NCBI GenBank assembly: GCA_965237725.1
Contig: OZ250151.1
Coordinates: 1,922,001 to 1,986,000 of the forward strand
Length of the DNA: 64,000 bases
Direction of reading: 5' to 3'
Origin: G965237725 sp965237725
GTDB lineage: Bacteria > Pseudomonadota > Gammaproteobacteria > Arenicellales > Poriferihabitantaceae
Shown here: piece after piece, positions 45,444 through 54,431 of the stretch
Numbering within the stretch: the first letter of the stretch is position 1
How the letters are laid out: every line of letters starts with the position of its first letter
The notes under the pieces: generated by a model
Databases searched by the model: none
The model's input: only the letters and a program-made list of their open reading frames with translations
What the model was told of the DNA's origin: nothing
Translations under genes and position numbers: made by a program

Positions 45444-47402
45444 TTATTTCCCCAGCCCCATATCTATGTATCCCGTAGGGCAAACATCAGCGCAGATATG
45501 ACAGCCAATACATTTGTTGTAATCGGTATCAACGTATCGACCCATGGTAGATTTATCTTTCTTGACTCTGAACACTGCATCCTGAGGACAATAGATTACA
45601 CAATTATCGCACTCAAAACACATCCCGCAACTCATACAGCGTTTGGCTTCCGCAACGGTTTCTTCTTCGCTCAAAACCAGATGACGCTCTTCGAAGTTAC
45701 CCAACACCGCCTCGGAATCAGGAACTTTGGTACTTCGAATATTGCGTTTCTCATAGGGAAAATGTGCAAGGAATAATTTGTCCGAAGAAATTATTTCATT
45801 GGCCGAGCGGTCTTCAAAATTATGAATGGCAAATTCGGAACCGTCGGTGCCATGACATTGGGTGTTATCGTATTCCGTCGGCGCCAAACCTGATTCGTTG
45901 AGCTTGCTCAACAAGTTAAAGTGATGAACATCAACTTTGGGTCGCTTGTACTGGTCACTTCCACAAAGATAACTATGCACACTGGCAGCGGCGATGGACG
46001 CTTGCCCAATTGCAGTCGTGAGCAAATGGGGTCGAACGATATCCCCGGCAACAAAATGGCCATCGCGGTTGGGCACGCGAAAATAGGCGTCAGCATCAAT
46101 AAACTGATATTCATTGCCAATTTCCTCGATGCCTTCCAGATCCCCTCCCTGACCAATTGCAGAAACAACCAGGTCAGCTTCGAGTTCAAATTCTGTCCCT
46201 TCCACAGGTTCTGGAACACCCTTTTCATTCACCTGGCATTCTGCCATTCTCAATCCAGTTGCCCGTCCACCATCATCCCGAAAAATTTCTACGGGCATAA
46301 CCCCATTTAAAATTTTAACCCCTTCGGTTGTGGCGTCCTCGACTTCCATTTCTGTAGCAGTCATTTCCTTGCGCTTGAACAATGCGGTCAAGGTAACATT
46401 GGAACCTTCCCGAGCTGCGGTCATCGCCGAATCGTGAGCAGCATAACCACCGATGACTTTCTCTGGTCGATGATTGTCATTGATGCTTTCGATTTTTCCC
46501 AGTCGCCGTGCGACGGATACCACATCCACCGAGGTGTCACCGCCGCCGATGCAGATCACTTTATCCGCAGTGACTTTCATATCGCCCTTGTTAAACGACT
46601 CGAGGAAAGCCACCCCGGAAACGCAGTTGGGTGTGTCCTTCCAACCTTCCAATGGTAGTCCTCGACCAGTCTGGCAACCGATTGCCCAGATAATGGCATC
46701 ATAGTCTTTCTCCAACTGATCGATAGCGATATCGCTACCCACCTTGGTGTTCAATTTAACCTCGATACCGCCCAGGGCAAGGATCCTCTGGATTTCGTGG
46801 TCGAGCACATCTCTTGGGGTTCGATAGCCAGGAATGCCGAATCGGAACATGCCGCCGAGCTCGGAATGCTTTTCGAAAATTGTAGAGCCATATCCACGCC
46901 GCCGAAGATGGTAGGCCGCGGACAGACCAGCAGGACCGCTGCCGATTATGGCAATATTTTTGTCATTTAGAGGAACCGGGGTTTCAAATTCAAAACCCTG
47001 ATCAACTGCGGTATCGCCGATAAATTGCTCTACTGCGTTGATGCCAACAAAATCATCGACGTTGTTGCGATTGCATCCACTTTCGCATGGCGCCGGACAA
47101 ACCCTTCCCATCATCGAGGGAAACGGGTTTGCATCGGTGGATCGCCGGAATGCATATTCCTGCCAACTCATACCCTCGGGAGACTTTTCTATTCCCCGAA
47201 CAATCTGCAACCAGCCACGGACGTCTTCTCCAGATGGACAGCTTCCCTGGCAAGGTGGTGTACGATGCACATAGGTTGGGCATTTGTGGGAAGTGTCTTC
47301 ATTGAAAATATTTTCCTGATAGTTTCCCCACTTAAAGGCACCCTCTTCATATTTGGTGAAAGTACGTTTTGGGTTATCGTCGGCGGTTGTTGTCATGATC
47401 AA
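45444..47402 (-). CDS. dsrL: DsrL, iron-sulfur flavoprotein NAD(P)H oxidoreductase
   Basis: DsrL links DsrAB to pyridine nucleotides. The 652-residue protein starts with an iron-sulfur part (TPPCQGSCPSGEDVRGWL) and a GltD-like flavoprotein core. FAD motif IAIIGSGPAGLSAAYHL is near residue 150 and the second dinucleotide site ICIGGGDTSVDVVSVARRL near residue 286. The C-terminus has an extra ferredoxin domain with CMSCGMCFECDNC and CIGCHICADVC. The gene confirms a Dsr system of the DsrL type, used in oxidation and, in some groups, reduction. Confidence 0.92.
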   Translation of the reverse strand: MIMTTTADDNPKRTFTKYEEGAFKWGNYQENIFNEDTSHKCPTYVHRTPPCQGSCPSGEDVRGWLQIVRGIEKSPEGMSWQEYAFRRSTDANPFPSMMGRVCPAPCESGCNRNNVDDFVGINAVEQFIGDTAVDQGFEFETPVPLNDKNIAIIGSGPAGLSAAYHLRRRGYGSTIFEKHSELGGMFRFGIPGYRTPRDVLDHEIQRILALGGIEVKLNTKVGSDIAIDQLEKDYDAIIWAIGCQTGRGLPLEGWKDTPNCVSGVAFLESFNKGDMKVTADKVICIGGGDTSVDVVSVARRLGKIESINDNHRPEKVIGGYAAHDSAMTAAREGSNVTLTALFKRKEMTATEMEVEDATTEGVKILNGVMPVEIFRDDGGRATGLRMAECQVNEKGVPEPVEGTEFELEADLVVSAIGQGGDLEGIEEIGNEYQFIDADAYFRVPNRDGHFVAGDIVRPHLLTTAIGQASIAAASVHSYLCGSDQYKRPKVDVHHFNLLSKLNESGLAPTEYDNTQCHGTDGSEFAIHNFEDRSANEIISSDKLFLAHFPYEKRNIRSTKVPDSEAVLGNFEERHLVLSEEETVAEAKRCMSCGMCFECDNCVIYCPQDAVFRVKKDKSTMGRYVDTDYNKCIGCHICADVCPTGYIDMGLGK

Positions 47403-47452
47403 TTTAACGCTAATTAGTTTCGGAGACGCAATTGTTGGAAAATGTGATGACG

Positions 47453-47508
47453 GTCATCCCCGCGAAGCTTGTCCTCGGCCCCGATCGGGGGGCGGGGATC
47501 CATTTTTT
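47453..47508. repeat. Intergenic hairpin repeat between dsrK and dsrL
   Basis: GTCATCCCCGC at 47453 pairs with GCGGGGATCC near 47492-47501, with an inner GC-rich arm. It ends in a T-run on the plus strand, which would not act as a terminator for the minus-strand operon. It belongs to the class of common GTCATCCCCGC intergenic palindromes. Confidence 0.65.
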
Positions 47509-47518
47509 CAGATGAGCT

Positions 47519-49021
47519 CTAATGTTCTCTCTCCATGATCAGGGCATCACCCACCAGCTGATGTACGCTGATGACCATATCCATGCTCATGCCATACATC
47601 GGCAATACCTTGGTGAACTGACTTTTACAGATCGCACAAATTGCCGCCATGTGGGTTACGCCATAGTCTTCGATAACATGCTGCAACGCCTGGGCCCGGG
47701 GCATGGCACCCTTGACCCGCAATTCGAGTAGATCATCGGTTAACAATCCACCGCCGCCGCCGCAACAAAATGTGTTTTCCTTGATGGTATCCGCAGCCAT
47801 ATCAACAAAATGATGGCTACAGGCTTTTATAATATCTCGCGGAATAGTGAACTGGCCGCCCGGAGTATTTCCCATTCGGGAGCCCCGGGACACATTGCAT
47901 GAATCGTGAAAAGTGATCACCTTGTCATCGTGGACATCACGATCAAACTTCAATGCGCCGCGCTGTATCAGATCATGAGTCAACTCACAGATATGTTGTG
48001 GCACAGGGTAGTTTTGGTCGAGGAAATCAAACGGCCCAATCAAGGTATTCCAGAAACTGTAAGCAACCCGCCAGGCATGACCACACTCTCCAACCACAAT
48101 TCGTTTCACCCCCAGTTCCAGAGCAGCGGTTCGAACCCGGCTCGCTACTTTTTGCATATGTTCGTAAGAGCCGGTGAACACGCCAAAATTGGCCGCTTCG
48201 GAGGCATAAGAACTTAAGGTCCAGCTAATACCTGCGCGATGGAAGACCTTGGCATAACCTATCAATCCATCAATATGAGGCTCGGCAAAAAAGTCGGCGC
48301 TGGGTACCACTAATAAAACTTCTGCACCTTTTTGGTCCACCGGAAATTTCACATCTATTCCGATTTCCTCTTCCACGTCTTCTTCAAGACCTTCCAGGGT
48401 ATCCAGCAATGCGGGTTTTGGCAAACCGAGATTATTACCGATGGTATGAACTTTACCAATAATCTCATTACTGTATTTCTGCCCCACACCGATGTGATCC
48501 AGAATCTCACGGGCAGCCATGGTGATCTCCGCGGTATCAATGCCGATGGGGCAATAGCCCGAACAACGACGACATTCTGAGCATTGGTAAAAATATCGAT
48601 ACCAGTCGGCGATGACCTCTTCGGTTAAATCCACCGCACCCACCAATTTGGGAAAGTATTTTCCCGCAAAGGTAAAGTATCGACGATACACCGCCCGCAA
48701 CAGATCTTGCCGTGCCACGGGCATGTTTTTTGGATCAGCGGTACCGAGGAAGTAATGACACTTGTCGGTGCAAGCGCCACACTTAATACAGGTATCCATG
48801 AACACCCGCAGTCCACGAAATTTCCCCAACAGATCTCCCATCTTGGCAATGGCTTTGTCATGCCAGTCTTCCACCAACTCTCCGGGATAACCCAATGGTT
48901 CCTGGTGTTCGGGTTTTGCCCTGAATGGCTGGCTATGTTGCATCGCGCCATTAATGATCACGGGAATCTGCGGAAATTCCGTCAGGGCTGGAATATCGAA
49001 ACTAATTTTTGGTGGTTGCAT
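47519..49021 (-). CDS. dsrK: DsrK, heterodisulfide-reductase-like iron-sulfur subunit
   Basis: DsrK is the catalytic cytoplasmic subunit proposed to act on DsrC trisulfide. The 500-residue protein has two 4Fe-4S motifs, TCIKCGACTDKC and CSECRRCSGYC, followed by CCG domains with CCGGGGG near residue 440 and the related CNVSRGSRMGNT cysteine. HdrD-like organisation is clear. It starts 5 bp after dsrM. Confidence 0.93.
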   Translation of the reverse strand: MQPPKISFDIPALTEFPQIPVIINGAMQHSQPFRAKPEHQEPLGYPGELVEDWHDKAIAKMGDLLGKFRGLRVFMDTCIKCGACTDKCHYFLGTADPKNMPVARQDLLRAVYRRYFTFAGKYFPKLVGAVDLTEEVIADWYRYFYQCSECRRCSGYCPIGIDTAEITMAAREILDHIGVGQKYSNEIIGKVHTIGNNLGLPKPALLDTLEGLEEDVEEEIGIDVKFPVDQKGAEVLLVVPSADFFAEPHIDGLIGYAKVFHRAGISWTLSSYASEAANFGVFTGSYEHMQKVASRVRTAALELGVKRIVVGECGHAWRVAYSFWNTLIGPFDFLDQNYPVPQHICELTHDLIQRGALKFDRDVHDDKVITFHDSCNVSRGSRMGNTPGGQFTIPRDIIKACSHHFVDMAADTIKENTFCCGGGGGLLTDDLLELRVKGAMPRAQALQHVIEDYGVTHMAAICAICKSQFTKVLPMYGMSMDMVISVHQLVGDALIMEREH

Positions 49022-49026
49022 ATTCC

Positions 49027-49761
49027 TTACTCGCTCTTTTCCGATGCCGCCGCCCAGGCCGCCACATGACGTTGTTCCCTTGGGTTGTCAACCTGGTTTC
49101 TGCTCGGACTGAAAAAGATTCCAGGCCCGTGGAGTAGTTTGCTGATTGGGAATATAGTCATTAATATAATGACCAACCCCAGGTGAATTAATAACATTGG
49201 ATCAGCCGGGAGCGGCTGCCACTGAAAATAGATTAGCCCGGAAATGAAACCTTTCAGGGCAATGATATCGCTGTGGAACACATACTTTATTAACAACCCA
49301 CTGGAACCAATGCTGATAATCAGCAGTAACATTAAATAGTCCGACGGCGCAGATATATAGCGGATTCGATCTACCAGAAATCGGCGTCCGAGCAAACCGA
49401 GTAATCCAGCAACCATGACCCAGCCCATATAAACTCCGATGTCGTTTAATACCGTCACTATGGTCCAAACCGGTTCGGTGAAATAACGTAAATGGCGAAG
49501 CAGTACTATCACCAGGCCAAAATGAAACAGCCAGCCGAACAACCAACTCCACTTGCTACCCTTGAACAGACTCTCGAAGAAAACGATTTCCCGGAACAAT
49601 CGCGCCGCCACTCCTGCCCTGGTGGTCGGTGCTGGCGTGGTGGGGATTTTCAGAGGCGCCGGTGTTCGGGCATACTGGATTATTTTTCGCGCCGTACCAA
49701 TCACCAGAACCGCCGTAGCCAGATAAAACAAAATTCCGTAGATTATTGTTATTGCCGACAT
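49027..49761 (-). CDS. dsrM: DsrM, haem b membrane subunit
   Basis: DsrM carries haem b in the membrane and passes electrons between quinone and DsrK. The 244-residue protein has about five hydrophobic segments in the NarI style: IIYGILFYLATAVLVIGTA, a segment with HFGLVIVLLRHLRY, and later LLIHLGLVIILMTIFPISKL with the second histidine pair. It is shorter than some family members. It is encoded 95 bp downstream of dsrC and 5 bp upstream of dsrK. Confidence 0.92.
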   Translation of the reverse strand: MSAITIIYGILFYLATAVLVIGTARKIIQYARTPAPLKIPTTPAPTTRAGVAARLFREIVFFESLFKGSKWSWLFGWLFHFGLVIVLLRHLRYFTEPVWTIVTVLNDIGVYMGWVMVAGLLGLLGRRFLVDRIRYISAPSDYLMLLLIISIGSSGLLIKYVFHSDIIALKGFISGLIYFQWQPLPADPMLLIHLGLVIILMTIFPISKLLHGPGIFFSPSRNQVDNPREQRHVAAWAAASEKSE

Positions 49762-49856
49762 AATCTGACGGATTATCTGGTTATTTATGAATCACTTCTA
49801 TTAATTAGGATTTTTGTGATATTGCAAGGCAAGTTCGCAAAAAGATAATTAATAAA

Positions 49857-50189
49857 TTAGACGCAGCCGGTGGGTTTCGGTAAACCTGCATACTTACAAG
49901 CCTGCTTCGCAGGACCATAGGGAAACAGTTGATAAAGATATTTACTGTTACCTTTATCTTTTCCCAGCGTTTTACCAATGGACTTGGTCAGCACTCGAAC
50001 TGCAGGGGCGATTTGATATTCTTCATAGTATTCACGAAGAAAATTAATTACTTCCCAATGGTTTTCATCGAGGTCACAGTCATCGAGTTGGGCCATGTAT
50101 CCAGCAACTTCCGGATTCCATTCTGACAAATTTGCCAGATAGCCTTCTTCGTCTGTCTCGTAAGTACGACCGTCTAGTTCAATGGCCAT
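49857..50189 (-). CDS. dsrC: DsrC, sulfur-carrier protein
   Basis: DsrC is the physiological partner of DsrAB and carries sulfur as a trisulfide. The 110-residue protein shows the family core WEVINFLREYYEEYQIAP and GKDKGNSKYLYQLFPYGP. Both redox cysteines of true DsrC are present: Cys98 in KQACKYAG and the penultimate Cys109 in PTGCV. TusE-like relatives lack one of them. It sits directly after dsrB, where dsrEFH would be expected in sulfur oxidisers. Confidence 0.95.
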   Translation of the reverse strand: MAIELDGRTYETDEEGYLANLSEWNPEVAGYMAQLDDCDLDENHWEVINFLREYYEEYQIAPAVRVLTKSIGKTLGKDKGNSKYLYQLFPYGPAKQACKYAGLPKPTGCV

Positions 50190-50235
50190 GTTTAAATCTC
50201 CAGTTAAATATTAAATAAATTGATTGGGTGATGTC

Positions 50236-51309
50236 TTAGAGACGGATATGGGTTGACGAGTTTAAACTCTTCCTAGACCCCCGCCAATGATCGATATGAT
50301 ACTTGGTAAAAGGTAATCCAGTGCGTTCGAAAAATCGTGGCCAACCGATACGATCGATCCAGTCATTTATGCGTTCCCAGTCTTTTGCGTCTTCTTTATA
50401 GGTGCGCAGGATTTGTTTCACAATTGCGGTGGCTTCGGGCCATCGCGGTGGATTATTCGGAATACCTGCGGCAACCAGTTTCTGAAAACTGGGTTTTGAT
50501 CGCGCATTGGAGTGGTTTCCACCAACCCAGATCGCCAGCTTGGTATGTTCCGGATCATTAATTTGCATAGGCGGACAGGGCGGATAACAGGCACCGCAAC
50601 AAATACATTTTTTCTCATCCACTTCCAGAGTCGCCTTGCCATTGACCACTGCAGGGCGAATCGCCGCTACGGGGCAACGTGCAACCACCGATGGCCGCTC
50701 GCAAACGTTTGAAACCAGGTCGTGGTTTATTTTTGGTGGCTTGGTGTGCTGGATATTGATTGCGATATCTCCCTGCCCACCACAGTTAATCTGACAGCAG
50801 GATGTAGTCATGTGAACCCGATTGGGCATGTCGCAGTTTTTAAATTCGTCGATTAGTTCATCCATCATTGCCTTGACCACGCCCGAGGCATCGGTGCCTG
50901 GAATATCACAGTGCAGCCAGCCCTGGGTATGGGCGATCATGGCCAGGGAGTTTCCAGTACCGCCGACGACAAACCCTTCTTTTTCCAGGGCTTCAATCAG
51001 AGGTTTGACCTTCGCTTTATCAGCAACAAAAAATTCCATGTTCGACCTGATGGTAAAACGCACATGGCCATCGGCGTATTGATCGCCGATGTCGCACAAT
51101 TTTCTCAAGGTATAAACATCAAGAATCCTCTGGGTGCCGGCTTTCACCGTCCAGATTTCATCACCACTTTTCGCCGCATGACGAAGTACGCCAGGCTGGG
51201 GGTGGTCATGCCATTCCCATTGACCGAAATTCTTTAGCATCACCGGATGCATATACTGAAAACCATCGGGACAACCCGATTCGATAGGTGTTCGCATTTG
51301 TTTTGCCAT
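50236..51309 (-). CDS. dsrB: DsrB, dissimilatory sulfite reductase beta subunit
   Basis: The 357-residue beta subunit carries the catalytic siroheme-iron-sulfur site. TTSCCQINCGGQGDIAINIQ near residue 150 and VCERPSVVARCPVAAIRP supply cluster cysteines. The ferredoxin domain is KCICCGACYPPCPPMQI near residue 239. Length and motif order match DsrB. It follows dsrA by 11 bp. Whether it belongs to the oxidative or reductive clade needs a tree. Confidence 0.95.
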   Translation of the reverse strand: MAKQMRTPIESGCPDGFQYMHPVMLKNFGQWEWHDHPQPGVLRHAAKSGDEIWTVKAGTQRILDVYTLRKLCDIGDQYADGHVRFTIRSNMEFFVADKAKVKPLIEALEKEGFVVGGTGNSLAMIAHTQGWLHCDIPGTDASGVVKAMMDELIDEFKNCDMPNRVHMTTSCCQINCGGQGDIAINIQHTKPPKINHDLVSNVCERPSVVARCPVAAIRPAVVNGKATLEVDEKKCICCGACYPPCPPMQINDPEHTKLAIWVGGNHSNARSKPSFQKLVAAGIPNNPPRWPEATAIVKQILRTYKEDAKDWERINDWIDRIGWPRFFERTGLPFTKYHIDHWRGSRKSLNSSTHIRL

Positions 51310-51320
51310 GGTTTTTCTCC

Positions 51321-52652
51321 CTATCCTGCCCGAACCTGAGCTTCGGCCTCAGCCACACGTTTTTCAGCCCGCTTCTCAAACCATTGTTTGGCTTCGTCGT
51401 CCCAACCATCGGTTCGCACATAAGAGCTTTCCCGAGGATGGGCGATCATATTTGGATCAACATCTACACCAATGCCTTCGAGAAAATTCACCAGGCCAAT
51501 TCGTTCAATCATTTCACCGCAGCGCTCATGCTCCAGGCCGTTCTCCGCCCAAAAATCGATGGTCTCTTCTGCCAGTTCAACAATCCGCTCATAATCTTCT
51601 TCGGTGTCCATTTTCATGAAGGGCACAATCACAGTACCCATGAGGTCACCGATTTTTAGGGTGCGCTTGCCGCCAATCAAAACCGTAACCCCCTTATCAT
51701 CCCCAGGACTCAATGCCTTGGGTACTACATTCAAGCAGTGCATACATTTCACACAATCTGAATTATTGATTTCCAGGGTGTCATCGTCTTTTAACGACAG
51801 CGCCGAAGTTGGGCAGCGGGTGATGATATTGTCGATAACATGTTGTCTTCCTTTTTTCTCAACATAGTTTTTCCATTCGGGTTGATTTACTTTTATGTCA
51901 TCCTTCCAGGTTCCAATCACAGCAAAGTCGGCGCGCTCAATTGAGTTGGTGCAATCATTGGGGCAACCGGAAATCTTGAATTTAAATTTATAAGGCAATG
52001 CCGGCCGATGAACATCGTCGGTAAAATTATTCACCAGGGATCGATGAAGTTTGTGCTCGTTGGCGCAGGACTGCTCACATCGTGCCGAACCGACGCAAGA
52101 CATGGCGGTCCTTACGCAGGGGCCAGCGCCGCCGAGGTCGAAACCATATTCGTTAATGTCATCGAAGAAATGCTGGGTATTTTCGGTAGACGAACCGATA
52201 AACATGATGTTGCCAGTTTGCCCATGAAACGTGACCAGTCCAGATCCCCACTTCTCCCAACTGTCAGCGAGCTGACGGAGGATATCTGTGGTGTAGTGAT
52301 TGCCAGCGGGCGGCTGCACACGGACGGTATGAAATTCTTTGGATTTGGGAAATTGATCGCCCACTTCCGAAAACCGTGGAATGATGCCACTACCATAACC
52401 ATACACACTTACCGTCCCACCCTTCCAGTACCCTTTTCGGGTTTCATAGGAATGCTCGAGCTGACCCAACAAATCATTGGCAACGCCTTTGACCCGATCG
52501 TCATCATGATCATTTCGCAGTTTTTTTATGCCTGAAACAAAGCTCGGCCAGGGTCCGGTTTCGAGTTCATCCAGCATAGGTGTATCATGGATGGAAACCT
52601 CGATGGGGTTGCCCGTGAGATTGCCTGTAGAATCTTTGGTTTTATCAGTCAT
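51321..52652 (-). CDS. dsrA: DsrA, dissimilatory sulfite reductase alpha subunit
   Basis: The 443-residue alpha subunit pairs with DsrB. CVRTAMSCVGSARCEQSC near residue 185 and KISGCPNDCTNSIER give the cluster ligands of the siroheme site. The ferredoxin domain uses TRCPTSAL and DCVKCMHCLNVVPKAL, as usual for DsrA, where the fourth ligand lies before the others. It heads the operon, after 170 bp of divergent regulatory DNA. Confidence 0.95.
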   Translation of the reverse strand: MTDKTKDSTGNLTGNPIEVSIHDTPMLDELETGPWPSFVSGIKKLRNDHDDDRVKGVANDLLGQLEHSYETRKGYWKGGTVSVYGYGSGIIPRFSEVGDQFPKSKEFHTVRVQPPAGNHYTTDILRQLADSWEKWGSGLVTFHGQTGNIMFIGSSTENTQHFFDDINEYGFDLGGAGPCVRTAMSCVGSARCEQSCANEHKLHRSLVNNFTDDVHRPALPYKFKFKISGCPNDCTNSIERADFAVIGTWKDDIKVNQPEWKNYVEKKGRQHVIDNIITRCPTSALSLKDDDTLEINNSDCVKCMHCLNVVPKALSPGDDKGVTVLIGGKRTLKIGDLMGTVIVPFMKMDTEEDYERIVELAEETIDFWAENGLEHERCGEMIERIGLVNFLEGIGVDVDPNMIAHPRESSYVRTDGWDDEAKQWFEKRAEKRVAEAEAQVRAG

Positions 52653-52822
52653 GCATTGGTTCCTCGATACCGTGATCGACTTCGGTCAGGGCTAAAATTT
52701 GTTGATTTTATGTTGGCGCTATTTTAGGGGCATAGCGACTATTTCGAAACTGCCCCGTTGTACCCCGCATATATCCCCATAGAGATATGACCGATTTTCT
52801 AGTTTTCCCACCATAATGAATC
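52653..52822. promoter_or_regulatory. Divergent promoter region of dsrA and the TauD-like gene
   Basis: The 170-bp gap should carry promoters for the dsr operon and for the divergent trio. Three CCCC tracts lie at 52753, 52763 and 52775, spaced 10 and 12 bp, about one helical turn, as in GCCCCGTTGTACCCCG followed by TATCCCCATAG. A related TAGGGGCATAG lies near 52725. The spacing suggests binding sites for a regulator, possibly the NarL-type protein at the other end of the operon. This is inference. Confidence 0.4.
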
Positions 52823-53713
52823 ATGTCCGTAAACCCTTTTTCCCTGATCGAAATTTCCGCATACCGGAAATGGCGCGATAACAAACTGAGTGCCTATCCC
52901 GCCCGGGTCGCAGATCTTATAACCCCCATCACCGACCCGAAAAATCTCAGCTCCAATGAAATTAAGTCCTTGCAGTATTCCTGCAGGATTGCCAATATTG
53001 CAATTTATCAGTGCAAAAAGACGATGAACCATCAGGACGTCCTGATTTTGGGCAAACAACTGGGGTTGACCCGTCTTTGCAAAAACATTTCAACCCAGAC
53101 CGACGGTATTAGCGAGCTGAAAATTCGCGCTGACTCAACATCGTCGCGATACATTCCATTCAGCAATCAGCCTTTGAACTGGCATACCGATGGTTACTAT
53201 CATGTGCCTGGTACAGAAATTCAGTCGTTCATTTTACATTGCGCAGATCCTGCAGCTCGGGGCGGCGAAAATAAAATTCTTGACCATGAATTGGCCTACC
53301 TGTTGCTCCGTGATCAAAGCCCTGATTTTATTGCCGCATTGTCCCAAACCGATGCCATGACCATTCCCGAAAACCGAACGGAAGAACAAAATAAAACCCG
53401 AATAGAAAGCAAGAGCATCCGCAGTTCAGTCACCGGCCCGGTATTTTCGGTTTCCCAGTCCGGGCATCTTCACATGAGATATACTTCTCGCTCGCGATCA
53501 ATCCACTGGAAAGACGATCCGATCCTGGACGTTGCAAGAAATACACTGATAACCATACTGGAAGACAATCCATTTATCCTCGGTCATACACTGGAATCCG
53601 GTCAGGGACTCATTTGCAACAATGTATTACATTGCCGAAGCGGCTTTGAAGACAGTGCCAACCGTAGCAGGTTGATTTTTCGTGCCCGATATTTTGATCG
53701 TGTCGCAAACTGA
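52823..53713 (+). CDS. TauD/TfdA family 2OG-Fe(II) dioxygenase
   Basis: The 296-residue protein matches the TauD/gamma-butyrobetaine hydroxylase family. The H-x-D iron motif is in NWHTDGYYHVPG near residue 114. The distal histidine is probably in NNVLHCRSGFEDS near residue 273, with the 2OG arginine in RSRLIFRARYF. It faces away from dsrA and heads a tight trio with 8 and 2 bp gaps. TauD-type enzymes can release sulfite from sulfonates, but no substrate is shown here. Confidence 0.88.
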   Translation: MSVNPFSLIEISAYRKWRDNKLSAYPARVADLITPITDPKNLSSNEIKSLQYSCRIANIAIYQCKKTMNHQDVLILGKQLGLTRLCKNISTQTDGISELKIRADSTSSRYIPFSNQPLNWHTDGYYHVPGTEIQSFILHCADPAARGGENKILDHELAYLLLRDQSPDFIAALSQTDAMTIPENRTEEQNKTRIESKSIRSSVTGPVFSVSQSGHLHMRYTSRSRSIHWKDDPILDVARNTLITILEDNPFILGHTLESGQGLICNNVLHCRSGFEDSANRSRLIFRARYFDRVAN

Positions 53714-53721
53714 TTCCAAAC

Positions 53722-54429
53722 ATGACTACTCGAAACACAATTGATTTTGGTGCTGAGACCGGGGAAGACGCCCAGACCTCTATGGCAGCAATTGCGTACC
53801 AGCTCGATGTAATCGAAAATAAAATTGCGACCTGGGACCAAAATTATGAAACAGAATCTCAAAACCTCATCGATCTCAATAAACGAGCCGCATGGTTGTT
53901 ACTGAATCTGAAGCAAACTGACAAAGCCTGGTTAAGGGCGCGACCTCTGTTTGATATTTATATTGAAACTCAGAATTGGCCTCTGGCCATAGAGATTTGC
54001 GAAATACTTTTCCAATGCGCCCAGACAAACAGTCTTCCGGCATTGGGTCAGGGGGTATGGCTTGCCGTGACCTTTCCAGTGGACCCGAAAATTACTGTGA
54101 ACATGTTGCAATACGTCATTGATGAAACCGCAGATGATTCAGACGGTGCGGCGGTTGCTGCGGCAACAGCGGTATATGTTTATAACCTGCGTGAACATCT
54201 GACTGATAACAAGGATCTGTATGTTGACGCGATGCAAATGTTATCCAGCGTCGGGCGTCGACATTCTGATACTCACGCGCAATCAGATTTTGATAACTGG
54301 ATTGCAAAACTGGAATTGATGGATCCTGAAAAGTTTTTGCCCCGGCTGCGCAATGTGATCGATGTGCTGGTCCAGGATGAATGGTGGTTTGATCGCGATG
54401 GACTACAAGCAACTTTGCCGAAGAATTAA
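53722..54429 (+). CDS. Conserved-looking helical protein of unknown function
   Basis: The 235-residue protein is mainly helical and acidic, with tryptophans near WLLLNLKQTDKAWL and DEWWFDRDGL. No catalytic motif, signal peptide or membrane segment is seen. It lies 8 bp after the TauD-like gene and 2 bp before the Cas6-like gene, so the three are almost surely translated from one mRNA. Repeat-like helical pairs suggest a TPR-like binding fold, but this is a guess. Confidence 0.6.
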   Translation: MTTRNTIDFGAETGEDAQTSMAAIAYQLDVIENKIATWDQNYETESQNLIDLNKRAAWLLLNLKQTDKAWLRARPLFDIYIETQNWPLAIEICEILFQCAQTNSLPALGQGVWLAVTFPVDPKITVNMLQYVIDETADDSDGAAVAAATAVYVYNLREHLTDNKDLYVDAMQMLSSVGRRHSDTHAQSDFDNWIAKLELMDPEKFLPRLRNVIDVLVQDEWWFDRDGLQATLPKN

Positions 54430-54431
54430 TT

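Noticed and set aside
48126..48140. GGTTCGAACCCGG resembling a tRNA T-arm
   Set aside because: It lies inside dsrK coding sequence and no acceptor, D or anticodon arms fit around it.
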